This document shows positions 56,062-64,000 of a stretch of DNA of 64,000 nucleotides, one piece after another. Origin of the DNA: Acidobacteriota bacterium (lineage in GTDB: Bacteria > Acidobacteriota > Blastocatellia > RBC074); the NCBI GenBank assembly GCA_018268995.1, contig JAFDVL010000039.1, positions 1 to 64,000 on the forward strand, in the 5' to 3' direction. The first letter of the stretch is position 1, and each line of letters opens with the position of its first letter. A model generated the notes under the pieces. That model ran no database searches and was not told the origin of the DNA. It worked only from the letters and a program-made list of their open reading frames with translations. The translations under genes were made by a program, and so were the position numbers.

Positions 56062-56188
56062 ATTTCCTCCTACCTCTGAATGCGGGAAAACAAGCTGAAA
56101 AGGGTAAGGGGGAAATTTACGGCACACTGTTTGAATGAAATAAAAGGTCATTGAAGACAAGGGGGAAAACACGCACAAGTGGGGATTT

Positions 56189-56773
56189 ATGCCGACACCC
56201 ACGCCACACGAGATTACGGTACTGCTCCTGGCTTGGAATCACGGCGATCAGGCGGCGCTGGATCAATTGCTGCCGCTGGTCTACGGCGAATTGCATCGGC
56301 TGGCGCGCCATTACATGCACAACGAACGTCCGGGGCATCTGCTGCAAACAACGGCGCTGGTCAATGAGGCGTACTTGCGGTTGGTTGACACGCGCCAAAT
56401 CGAATGGCAGAACCGGGCGCATTTTTTTGCTATCGCGGCGCGGTTGATGCGGCGCATTCTGGTGGATTTTGCACGCGAACAAAACTATCAGAAACGCGGC
56501 GGCGGCGAGGTGCAAATTCCGCTCGACGAAGCCCCGGCTATCGCGTGTGAGTGGAACGAAGATGTGGTGGCGCTGGATGAAGCGTTAGCGAAGCTGGCGG
56601 CGATTGACGAACGCAAAAGTCGTGTCGTCGAGTTGCGGTTTTTCGGCGGCCTAACCGAAGACGAAACCGCCACGGTGCTGCAAGTTTCGCACGAAAGCGT
56701 CAAGCGGGATTGGCGTCTGGCAAAATCCTGGCTCTTGCGCCAACTCCGCGCGGAGGTCGCCCATGCAGCCTGA
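56189..56773 (+). CDS. ECF-type RNA polymerase sigma factor, kinase-associated
   Basis: The 194-residue protein belongs to the ECF group frequent in Acidobacteriota and Planctomycetota. It has LLPLVYGELHRLARHYMHNERPGHLLQTTALVNEAYLRLVD and HFFAIAARLMRRILVDFARE in region 2. Region 4 contains VVELRFFGGLTEDETATVLQVSHESVKRDWRLAKSWLLRQL. Its 3' end overlaps the kinase gene by 11 bp, so the kinase probably controls it, perhaps by phosphorylation; that is inferred. Confidence 0.93.
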   Translation: MPTPTPHEITVLLLAWNHGDQAALDQLLPLVYGELHRLARHYMHNERPGHLLQTTALVNEAYLRLVDTRQIEWQNRAHFFAIAARLMRRILVDFAREQNYQKRGGGEVQIPLDEAPAIACEWNEDVVALDEALAKLAAIDERKSRVVELRFFGGLTEDETATVLQVSHESVKRDWRLAKSWLLRQLRAEVAHAA

Positions 56774-59435
56774 ACTGTGGGAAGAAATCGAGCGGCTGTA
56801 TCACGATGCGCTGAATCAACCAGCAGAACGCCGCGATGCGTTTCTGGAGGCGGTTTGTGCCGGAAAGCCTGCACTGCGCCGCGAAGTCACAGCCTTGCTG
56901 GATTGTGACGAGCAGGCCACACAATTTCTGGAAGCGCCCGCCCTCGCCGTCGTCGCCAAACAACTGGCCGGGCAGGAAAACCTTGTCGCCGCTCAGCCCG
57001 TCGCGGGGCGCAAGGTCGGCGCGTATGAACTCCTTGCGCCACTGGGTAAAGGCGGCATGAGTGAAGTCTATCTGGCGCGCGATCCACGGCTCGGTCGGCA
57101 GGTTGCGCTCAAGCTGTTGCCGCCCGCTTTCACGGCAGACCCCGAACGGATTCGCCGCCTGGAACAGGAAGCCCGTTCTCTCAGCGCGCTCAATCATCCC
57201 AACATCGTCACCATCTACGAAATTGGGCGTGCCGCTGATGAGCATTACATTGTCGAAGAATTCGTGGCGGGAAAGACGCTCCGACAACTGCTGACCGAAG
57301 CGCCGTCGCAGCGGATGAACACGCCCCAGCTCGTAGCCATTGCCGTCCAGGTTGCCGATGCCCTGGCCGTCGCGCACGAGGCGGGCGTCACGCACCGCGA
57401 CATCAAACCCGAAAACGTGATGGTGCGCCCGGATGGGATCGTGAAGGTGTTGGATTTTGGTCTGGCGAAGCTCAGCGAAACGCGGAGTGCGGAACGCGGA
57501 ATGCGGAATGCGGAAGAAAACCTTCCCCTTGACATTCATCGCTCCTCGTTCAGCGATCATCCTTCCACAATGCCCGGCACGGTCATGGGCACGCCGCGCT
57601 ACATGTCGCCTGAACAAGCGCGCGGGCTACCAGTAGATGGGCGAACAGACATCTTCAGTTTGGGCGTGATGTTGTATGAAATGGTGACAGGCCGCGCGCC
57701 TTTTGACGGAACCACCATGAGCGACATCCTCGCCGCGATCTTGAAAGACGAACCAACTCCCCTGGCAGCCTTGGCCCCGGACGCTCCGCCTGCGTTCGTG
57801 CAGGTTATCAACCGATGTCTACAGAAAGATCGAGAGGCGCGCTATGCCACCACGCGGGAATTGGCCAAAGAGTTGTATCAACTCAAGGAATGGTCACAAT
57901 CTCTCGCGCCAGCGCAGAACTTGACGGCACCACGATGGACGCGGCAGTGGCAGGTGATAGCAGCAGTGACAGCGATGATCTTGCTGGCAGCGTTCAGCTA
58001 CGTGATGTTTGCACGCCGCACGCCAACCGCTTCAGCCCAGCTTCAAACGTTAGCCGTGTTGCCGCTCAAACCGCTGTCCGAGGAAAAGGCGCAAAGCTAT
58101 TTGGGATTAGGCATCGCCGATACGATCATCACCAAAGTCAGTCGGATCAACGGCCTGATCGTGCGCCCGACGAGCGCCGTCAAGCGGTATGCCAACGAAG
58201 AGAAAGACGCCCTGCAAGCGGCCCGCGAACAACAAGTGAGCGCCGTGCTCGAAGGGACGTGGCAGCGCGACTCCGACCGTTTGCGTGTGAGTGTGAACTT
58301 GTTGCGGACGAGCGATGGCACGTCTTTGTGGACGGATCAATTCGAGCTTCCCGAGACAGAAATTTTTGGCTTGCAGGACAAAGTCGCAGCACAGGTTGTC
58401 GGGCGATTGCGGATTCAACTCAGCACGGCAGAGCAAAGAAACTTAACGAAAAAAGGGACACAGAATCCGGCAGCGTATGACCATTACGCGCAAGCGATCA
58501 ACAATTTCAGCATCTTTCACATTTTCCAAGAAGACAGAGAGAAAGCGAACAAGGCGATTGAGCATTTCCAAAAAGCGATTGAACTCGATCCCAACTACGC
58601 GCTGGCGCATGCGCAGCTTGGCGGTGCTTACACCCATAAGGCCAAGTGGCTTGAACACAACCCAGCACTGCACAAAAGCGGCCTGCGGGAATTGGAAATT
58701 GCTGAGCAGCTTGATCCCCAACTGGCAGAAACTCACGTCGCGCGTGGCTTGGCCTTCTGGAGTCCGTACGAAGGGTATCAATTCGTGGAAGCGATTCGTG
58801 AGTTACGCCGCGCGCAACAACTTGATCTGCGCGCCGGGCATCTTGAGTTGGCTGAAATGTATGGGAATCTGGGCTTCCCCGAATGGCAGACAGAAATCGA
58901 GCGGGCGTTGGAACTCGATCCTGCCAATGAGTTCATCAAAGATCAGGTACTCAGTCTCTATCACATCAATAGTCAGCCGGAAGAAATGTTGGCAGCACAA
59001 AAGAGGCTCTATCACAAGTTGGAGACTCCGGCGCTTTACTACTTGACCAAACGAATGGAGAAAGAGGCCGCCCCCCTCGTCGCGGAGTTGGTTCAGAAAA
59101 ACCCCAAACATACGTTGGTGCGCCTGCAACGCGCCCTTTTGCTGGCATTGCAAGGTCGGTATCGGGAAGCGGAGGAACTGATTTTGGGTCTGCTGGATCG
59201 GATCAACCCCGGTCGTCGTCACTTCGCGCGCATCCTCGCCCGCATTTATGCGCTCGAAGGCCGCAGCGATGAGGCCGTCAAATGGCTGCGCGTCTCGGCC
59301 CGCGAAGGCTTCCCTAACTATCCGGCCTTCCAACGTGATCTGTATTTTGACGGCATCCGCAACCATCCGGCCTTCGTGCAATTTATGAACGAACTGAAAA
59401 CGCGCTGGGAACATTATCGGCGCGAGATTGGTTAG
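56763..59435 (+). CDS. Transmembrane Ser/Thr protein kinase with TPR sensor domain
   Basis: The 890-residue protein has a helical N-terminal part (1-85) and a kinase domain (88-375): LGKGGMSEVY, K117 in VALK, HRDIKPEN (211-218), DFG (231-233) and MSPEQARG. One membrane helix (397-417) is followed by a TolB/FlgO-like domain (about 425-565) and TPR repeats (570-880). Residues 241-268, between DFG and PGTVMGTPRYMSPE, are encoded by a palindromic repeat (SAERGMRNAE and following), an insertion in the activation loop. The gene overlaps the sigma gene. Confidence 0.93.
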   Translation: MQPELWEEIERLYHDALNQPAERRDAFLEAVCAGKPALRREVTALLDCDEQATQFLEAPALAVVAKQLAGQENLVAAQPVAGRKVGAYELLAPLGKGGMSEVYLARDPRLGRQVALKLLPPAFTADPERIRRLEQEARSLSALNHPNIVTIYEIGRAADEHYIVEEFVAGKTLRQLLTEAPSQRMNTPQLVAIAVQVADALAVAHEAGVTHRDIKPENVMVRPDGIVKVLDFGLAKLSETRSAERGMRNAEENLPLDIHRSSFSDHPSTMPGTVMGTPRYMSPEQARGLPVDGRTDIFSLGVMLYEMVTGRAPFDGTTMSDILAAILKDEPTPLAALAPDAPPAFVQVINRCLQKDREARYATTRELAKELYQLKEWSQSLAPAQNLTAPRWTRQWQVIAAVTAMILLAAFSYVMFARRTPTASAQLQTLAVLPLKPLSEEKAQSYLGLGIADTIITKVSRINGLIVRPTSAVKRYANEEKDALQAAREQQVSAVLEGTWQRDSDRLRVSVNLLRTSDGTSLWTDQFELPETEIFGLQDKVAAQVVGRLRIQLSTAEQRNLTKKGTQNPAAYDHYAQAINNFSIFHIFQEDREKANKAIEHFQKAIELDPNYALAHAQLGGAYTHKAKWLEHNPALHKSGLRELEIAEQLDPQLAETHVARGLAFWSPYEGYQFVEAIRELRRAQQLDLRAGHLELAEMYGNLGFPEWQTEIERALELDPANEFIKDQVLSLYHINSQPEEMLAAQKRLYHKLETPALYYLTKRMEKEAAPLVAELVQKNPKHTLVRLQRALLLALQGRYREAEELILGLLDRINPGRRHFARILARIYALEGRSDEAVKWLRVSAREGFPNYPAFQRDLYFDGIRNHPAFVQFMNELKTRWEHYRREIG
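57483..57566. repeat. Palindromic repeat translated in frame inside the kinase gene
   Basis: GGAGTGCGGAACGCGGAATG-type left half, with GCGGAATG repeated, and a right half of TTCATCGCTCC/GTTCAGCGATCATCC type. These are the words seen at 50687-50730, 21374-21436 and 14704-14770. It adds 28 codons without a stop or frameshift. Confidence 0.75.
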
Positions 59436-59603
59436 GAAATAGCACTCAAACCTCGGCACCGAAAAACAGATTACTTTCCCAAACTCTCCACAGCGATTGA
59501 CTTTCCCAATCCGGCAGGGTTAAAGAACCTCTTGATTCGTAGACGCTCGTTGATCCGAGCAGGATGCGCAAGCGTGGTAGAATTTAAGACAGGAAACAAC
59601 AAC

Positions 59604-62087
59604 GTGAGCAATTGGACAATTTCAACCGCAACGCCGGATTACTTAGTCGGATTGAATCAACCGCAACGCGATGCGGCTGCCACCTCAGAAGGCCCGCTGC
59701 TGATTCTGGCCGGAGCCGGTTCGGGTAAAACGCGCGTCATCACGTATCGCATTGCGCATTTGATTGCGAACTGCAATGTACGCCCGGAAAACATTCTCGC
59801 AGTCACGTTCACCAACAAAGCCGCCAAGGAAATGAAAGAGCGCGTTGACAAGTTGCTCGCCTCTCATTTTGCGGACAATCAGCGAACGGGTTCGCCCTTA
59901 CTTTCGACCTTTCACTCCTTGTGCGTGCGGATGCTCCGGCGTGACATTGAGCGGTTGGGGCGCGGCTACACGCGGTCGTTTACGATTTACGACACGGATG
60001 ACCAGCAAAAAGTCATTCGTAACATCATGAAGGATTTTGGCTACGACGATAAGGCGCAAACTCCTCGCTCGGTGCAAAGCGCGATCAGCGCCGCGAAAAA
60101 CAAAGGCGAAGACCCGAAGATGTACGCCGCGCGCTATGAGTTCCAGGACGAACGACGCGCCCGCATTGCTCGCGTCTACGCGCGATACGAACAGCAACTG
60201 CAAAATTCCAATGCCGTAGATTTCGATGATCTGCTGATTCGCACCGTGCAATTGCTCCGCGCCGATTTGGAAACCCGCGATTACTATCACAACCGCTTTC
60301 GGCACGTGATGGTGGATGAGTTTCAGGACACGAACGGCATTCAGTACGAATTGATTCGCCTGATCGTCGAAGGCCGCGAGTACGGCACCGAACCGCTGAC
60401 TGAAGCCCTTTGGCACAATCGCAGTTTGTGTGTGGTGGGAGATGACGGGCAATCAATTTATGCGTTTAGAGGGTCTGATTTCAAAATCCTTTTGGGGTAT
60501 CAGAAAGACTACAAAAACGCGAAGGTCGTCAAGCTTGAAGAAAACTATCGTTCGACCAAACATATCCTTGATGCGGCAAACAAGGTTATTGCCAATAACA
60601 AAGAACGCATCGAAAAAACGCTGTACACCAACAGCGCCGAAGGCACGAAGATTCGTTATGCGCAGGTTTATGACGGCGATGCCGAAGCCCGCTTTGTCGT
60701 GTCCAAAATCGAAGAGCATCAACTTCGTGAACCCAATCTAAAAACGGCTGTCCTATATCGCACAAACGCACAATCCCGATTATTTGAAGAAGCCTGTCGC
60801 CGCGCCGGGCTGCGCTACAACTTAGTCGGTGGCTTCAGTTTCTATGATCGCGCTGAAGTCAAAGACGTGATTTCCTATTTGAAACTGGCGATGAACCCGT
60901 CTGATTCCATTGCCCTGGCGCGCATCATCAACGTGCCAACGCGTAGCATCGGCAAAACGACGATGGATGAAATCGAACGACGCGCCGCTGACTTGGGTGT
61001 GTCGCATTGGGAAGCAATTGCCTACGTCATCGAAAATCAAACCCTGCCTGCACGCGCCACAACGGCATTGCAATCCTTCCGCGAGATCATCACGAACCTT
61101 GTTTCCAAGACCCAAACTGAACCGCTTTCAGAAGTTGTCAAAGCTGCTGTGATTGATACCGGCTACGAACGCGCCTTGAAAGCAGAAGGTACAGAAGAAG
61201 CAGAAGCGCGATTGCTCAACCTGGAAGAACTGGTCAACGCTGCGGCTGAAGGTGAAGAACAAGGCGAGGGATTGCGCGACTTTCTGGATCACGCTGCATT
61301 GGTGTCAGACGCCGATCAGTACAAAGAAGAAGCGCAAGTCACGCTGATGACGATGCACGCCGCAAAGGGACTGGAATTCCCACTCGTGTTCATTGCCGGA
61401 CTGGAAGAAAATCTCTTCCCGCATTCCCGCGTGCGCGACAACGCCGCAGAACTCGAAGAAGAGCGTCGCCTTTGCTACGTCGCCATCACGCGCGCTGAGA
61501 AATATTTGTATATTACGCACGCCCTGAAACGACGCGTCTACGGTGAAGAAATGCCTGCTGAACCGTCGCGCTTTCTGATGGAATTCCCGATTGAAATTAT
61601 CGAAGACATCAGCAAAGGCCCAAGCTGGCTGAGCTTTTCCTATAAAAATCCTACGGCCAAAGATCGTACCGAGCCGGGTGATTTGCGGTATGAATACGAC
61701 GAACCGTATCAACAGAAACGCACCAGCAATTACTCCGGTCGTAGTTACAACGACGTAGACAGCGTGCGCGATTTCTTTGCACGCAAGACAGGTGCGAGCG
61801 GCGGAACCTCTTCTTTCAACCGCAGCAGTTCTTCGCCCAGCAGCGTTTCACGCCCTGCCAGTACACCAACGAGTCGTCCAACCAGCAGCCCTGGTCGCAA
61901 CACCAGCAGCGACGCGGGCAGCAAATCCGGCCTCACCGTCGGCACGCGCGTGCGTCATGCCAAATATGGACAGGGGTTAATTATTAAGCGGGAAGGTGAT
62001 GGAGATGACGCCAAACTGACCATTAACTTCCCTGGTTATGGCACGAAAAAAATGATTGCGAAGTTTGCGGGATTAGAGAAGATATAG
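59604..62087 (+). CDS. pcrA: ATP-dependent DNA helicase PcrA/UvrD
   Basis: The 827-residue SF1A helicase has Walker A ILAGAGSGKT (34-43), VTFTNKAAKEMKERV, LSTFHSLCVRMLR, VMVDEFQDTN, VVGDDGQSIYAFRGSD, EENYRSTKHIL, LMTMHAAKGLEFPLVF and EERRLCYVAITRA. The Ser-rich linker is followed by the small C-terminal domain (VGTRVRHAKYGQGLIIKREG) typical of PcrA, which contacts RNA polymerase. The GTG start at 59604 is preceded by AGGAAA, whereas the upstream extension lacks a site. It serves in repair and removal of blocked complexes. Confidence 0.95.
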   Translation: MSNWTISTATPDYLVGLNQPQRDAAATSEGPLLILAGAGSGKTRVITYRIAHLIANCNVRPENILAVTFTNKAAKEMKERVDKLLASHFADNQRTGSPLLSTFHSLCVRMLRRDIERLGRGYTRSFTIYDTDDQQKVIRNIMKDFGYDDKAQTPRSVQSAISAAKNKGEDPKMYAARYEFQDERRARIARVYARYEQQLQNSNAVDFDDLLIRTVQLLRADLETRDYYHNRFRHVMVDEFQDTNGIQYELIRLIVEGREYGTEPLTEALWHNRSLCVVGDDGQSIYAFRGSDFKILLGYQKDYKNAKVVKLEENYRSTKHILDAANKVIANNKERIEKTLYTNSAEGTKIRYAQVYDGDAEARFVVSKIEEHQLREPNLKTAVLYRTNAQSRLFEEACRRAGLRYNLVGGFSFYDRAEVKDVISYLKLAMNPSDSIALARIINVPTRSIGKTTMDEIERRAADLGVSHWEAIAYVIENQTLPARATTALQSFREIITNLVSKTQTEPLSEVVKAAVIDTGYERALKAEGTEEAEARLLNLEELVNAAAEGEEQGEGLRDFLDHAALVSDADQYKEEAQVTLMTMHAAKGLEFPLVFIAGLEENLFPHSRVRDNAAELEEERRLCYVAITRAEKYLYITHALKRRVYGEEMPAEPSRFLMEFPIEIIEDISKGPSWLSFSYKNPTAKDRTEPGDLRYEYDEPYQQKRTSNYSGRSYNDVDSVRDFFARKTGASGGTSSFNRSSSSPSSVSRPASTPTSRPTSSPGRNTSSDAGSKSGLTVGTRVRHAKYGQGLIIKREGDGDDAKLTINFPGYGTKKMIAKFAGLEKI

Positions 62088-62117
62088 GATGCCCTTATCA
62101 AAAACTCAGGAGCATTC

Positions 62118-62750
62118 ATGACCACCATCGTTGTTGTAAAGAAAAATGGAAAAGCCTGTATTGCCGCAGACACACTGACAACCTGGGGAAGCACGCTTCA
62201 ATCCAGCGAATACATTGCGAACAAATCAAAAATCATCCAAGTGGGCGATACCTACATTGGGGTGCCCGGCTCGTCAACGCACCAACTGGTATTAGGCAGC
62301 TATTTCGCCCAGCCCAAACTGAAATTCTCATTCAAGAATCGCCACGACATCTTTGAAACTTGGCGGGCATTACACGAAGCGATGAAGGATCGCTATCATC
62401 TGAATCCGCACGAGGACAAAGATGCGCCTTACGAGACAACGCAAATGAGCGTTTTGCTGGCCAATCCACACGGGATTTTTGGGGTGTATTCGCTGCGTTC
62501 AGTAGACGAGTTCAGTAAATTCTGGGCTTTTGGTTCGGGCTGTGAATATGCGCTTGGAGCCTTATACTGTAACTACGATTTGCTGAGTAGTGCAGAAGAA
62601 ATCGCGGTCAAAGCCATTGAGGCAACGGCGGCTTTTGATGATGGAACAGCGCTACCTGTCACGGTCAAAACAATTGATTTGATTGAAAGCAAAGAAAGCC
62701 AGATCACCACGCAAACTCAGCGCCGGGGACGATCCCAACGGGGACGATAA
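62118..62750 (+). CDS. Proteasome-type Ntn-hydrolase of unknown function
   Basis: The 210-residue protein starts MTTIVVVKKNGKACIAADTLTTWGS, like HslV/20S-beta-type N-terminal nucleophile hydrolases, with Thr2 exposed after Met removal as the likely nucleophile. Later it has FWAFGSGCEYALGALY, comparable to the G-S-G-x-x-A-x-G-A element. It lacks the HslV length and partner HslU here. A basic tail (QRRGRSQRGR) is present. I do not know its substrate; a stand-alone protease or peptidase is inferred. AGGAG precedes the ATG. Confidence 0.75.
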   Translation: MTTIVVVKKNGKACIAADTLTTWGSTLQSSEYIANKSKIIQVGDTYIGVPGSSTHQLVLGSYFAQPKLKFSFKNRHDIFETWRALHEAMKDRYHLNPHEDKDAPYETTQMSVLLANPHGIFGVYSLRSVDEFSKFWAFGSGCEYALGALYCNYDLLSSAEEIAVKAIEATAAFDDGTALPVTVKTIDLIESKESQITTQTQRRGRSQRGR

Positions 62751-62753
62751 AAC

Positions 62754-64000
62754 TTAAGTCTTCACCGCTTTTCGATATTCCCGGCACATCTTTTGTGTTG
62801 GAATTGCTTTCCCTGGATTGCATAAACCAGTGGGATTAAAGACTTCCTTGACTGCCAACATCGCGTCCAGTGAGGCCTGATCGAAGATCATCGGCATATA
62901 GCCAATTTTGTCTACGCCCACGCCGTGCTCTCCCGTAATCGAACCACCGGCTTCAACACAGCGCTTCATAATTTCTTTGCCTGCGATATGAACGCGCGCG
63001 ACCTCGTCGGCATTCCGACCATCAAAGTTGATGCTGGGATGCAAATTGCCATCGCCAGCGTGGAAAACGTTACACAGGCGGATCTGATGTTTCGCAGCGA
63101 TTTTATAAATATCCGCCAGGACTTCGGGCAATTTGGTGCGTGGCACAACCGCATCCTGCACAAAAAGATCAGGGCTAACTCGACCGAGAGCACCAAACGC
63201 GCCTTTGCGACCAGCCCAAAGCTTTTTCCGCTCAATTTCGTCGCGCGCCTCACGTACGGCACGCGCGCCATGCTCAATGCAGATGTCACGCGCGCGTTGT
63301 GCCTGGCCATCAATGCCAGCACGCAACCCGTCCAATTCCACAATCAGGCAGGCAGCAACATCTGTTGGATAGCCTGCTTTGTAAATTGACGACTCAACAG
63401 CGCGAATGGTCGGCTGGTCAATCATTTCCAGCGCGGCTGGCAATAACCCGGCAGCGATAATCGCCGAAACTGCGCGGCTGGCATCGTTCACATCCATAAA
63501 ATCGGCGAGCAAGGTTACAACGGTTTGCGGATTGCGACTGAGTTTGACTGTAATTTTTGTCGCGATACCAAGCGTCCCTTCGCTGCCAACAAACATGCCC
63601 AGCAAATCATATCCAATCGTGTCAGCTCCATCGCCGCCGAACTGCGTGATTTGCCCATCCGGCAAAACGACTTCTAATCCTAAAATGTGATTCGTCGTCA
63701 TGCCGTACTTCAGGCAATGCGGCCCGCCAGAATTTTCAGCGACATTTCCGCCCAATGTACACGAAGCCTGCGACGAAGGATCAGGCGCGTAATGATAGCC
63801 CTGCGAAGCGATGGCCTGTGAAAGGCGCAAGTTAACAACACCAGGCTGTACAATCGCCCGCTGATTGGCGAAATCAAGTTCCAGAATACGATTCATGCGC
63901 GCCATTTCGATAATGACGGCGCTTTCTCCCTGTTCGCATCCCACTGCCAGTGCGCCAGAACTCAGCCCCGTGCCAGCACCACGCGGGCCATACGGAATGC
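62754..64000 (-). CDS. FAD-linked oxidase, glycolate oxidase subunit GlcD-like, partial
   Basis: The gene runs off the right edge; the visible part codes for 415 residues with no start inside. It begins IPYGPRGAGTGLSSGAL, the FAD pyrophosphate-binding loop of the PCMH fold. It continues with YAPDPSSQASCTLGGNVAENSGGPHCLKYGMTTNHILGLEVV and ends with the FAD-oxidase C domain (FHAGDGNLHPSINFDG, GGSITGEHGVGVDKIGYMP). It oxidises glycolate or a D-2-hydroxy acid, with electrons passing to a partner subunit probably encoded outside the window. It is convergent with the Ntn-hydrolase gene. Confidence 0.92.
   Translation of the reverse strand, partial: IPYGPRGAGTGLSSGALAVGCEQGESAVIIEMARMNRILELDFANQRAIVQPGVVNLRLSQAIASQGYHYAPDPSSQASCTLGGNVAENSGGPHCLKYGMTTNHILGLEVVLPDGQITQFGGDGADTIGYDLLGMFVGSEGTLGIATKITVKLSRNPQTVVTLLADFMDVNDASRAVSAIIAAGLLPAALEMIDQPTIRAVESSIYKAGYPTDVAACLIVELDGLRAGIDGQAQRARDICIEHGARAVREARDEIERKKLWAGRKGAFGALGRVSPDLFVQDAVVPRTKLPEVLADIYKIAAKHQIRLCNVFHAGDGNLHPSINFDGRNADEVARVHIAGKEIMKRCVEAGGSITGEHGVGVDKIGYMPMIFDQASLDAMLAVKEVFNPTGLCNPGKAIPTQKMCREYRKAVKT

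Overview
The window reads as a piece of an Acidobacteriota chromosome, most likely Blastocatellia-like. This is inferred from gene content and not proven. Pointers are the pairing of an ECF sigma factor with a membrane Ser/Thr kinase carrying a TPR tail, an HspR-controlled dnaK-hsp20-dnaJ-hspR operon, many Tat or Sec exported enzymes (Gfo/Idh/MocA, ThuA, M19, M20, S8, enolase superfamily), two Uma2 proteins, and small inverted repeats in many intergenic gaps. No rRNA, complete tRNA, transposase, integrase or CRISPR array was seen. By eye GC is near 50%, with AT-richer stretches at about 8.5-12.7 kb and 37.4-39.3 kb, where the defence-type genes sit.

Layout. 0.1-6.9 kb: exported amidohydrolase, ornithine cyclodeaminase-like protein, secreted ricin-type lectin, cupin, subclass B3 metallo-beta-lactamase fold protein, CNT nucleoside transporter and thiol peroxidase. 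6.9-14.8 kb, all minus strand: thiC behind a TPP riboswitch, followed after only 27 bp by a restriction-modification-like cassette (N6-adenine-type methylase, SPPY-type methylase, PLD-family nuclease), then a shortened PD-(D/E)XK protein and an SDR. 14.8-24.9 kb: Uma2, M20 peptidase, moaA, lipoproteins, a DUF4344 metallopeptidase, an M16 peptidase, an enolase-superfamily enzyme and a Wza-type export protein. 25-30.3 kb: a subtilisin-like protease divergent from a TPR/sigma-54 activator. 30.3-33.1 kb: fasciclin protein, outer-membrane barrel, SigK-like sigma and RskA-like anti-sigma. 33.4-37.4 kb: type 2 IPP isomerase, then metallophosphoesterase, a GrdB-type selenoprotein with an in-frame UGA, and a BNR-repeat protein. 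37.4-39.9 kb: AAA ATPase plus DUF4435 protein (PARIS-like pair) and a second Uma2. 40-46.6 kb: ThuA, dipeptidase, oxidoreductase, phosphatase, PgsA-like enzyme and AI-2E family permease. 46.7-51.1 kb: heat-shock operon with its own operator. 51.3-64 kb: SGNH hydrolase, SIS protein, acyl-CoA dehydrogenase, beta-helix protein, ECF sigma plus kinase, PcrA helicase, proteasome-like Ntn hydrolase and a GlcD-type oxidase cut by the right edge.

Strongest observations. (1) A UGA-containing selenoprotein at 35265-36023: the UGA falls exactly in the conserved (C/U)-P-x-C motif and is followed by a 7-bp hairpin at bacterial SECIS distance. (2) A PARIS-like ATPase/DUF4435 pair. (3) A methylase-methylase-PLD nuclease cassette placed inside what may be the riboswitch-controlled thiC transcript. 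(4) Palindromic repeats occupying many gaps. One related copy lies in the P3 arm of the TPP riboswitch and another is translated in frame inside the activation loop of a Ser/Thr kinase. (5) A fasciclin-sigma-anti-sigma cluster that parallels the mycobacterial SigK/RskA/MPT70-MPT83 system.
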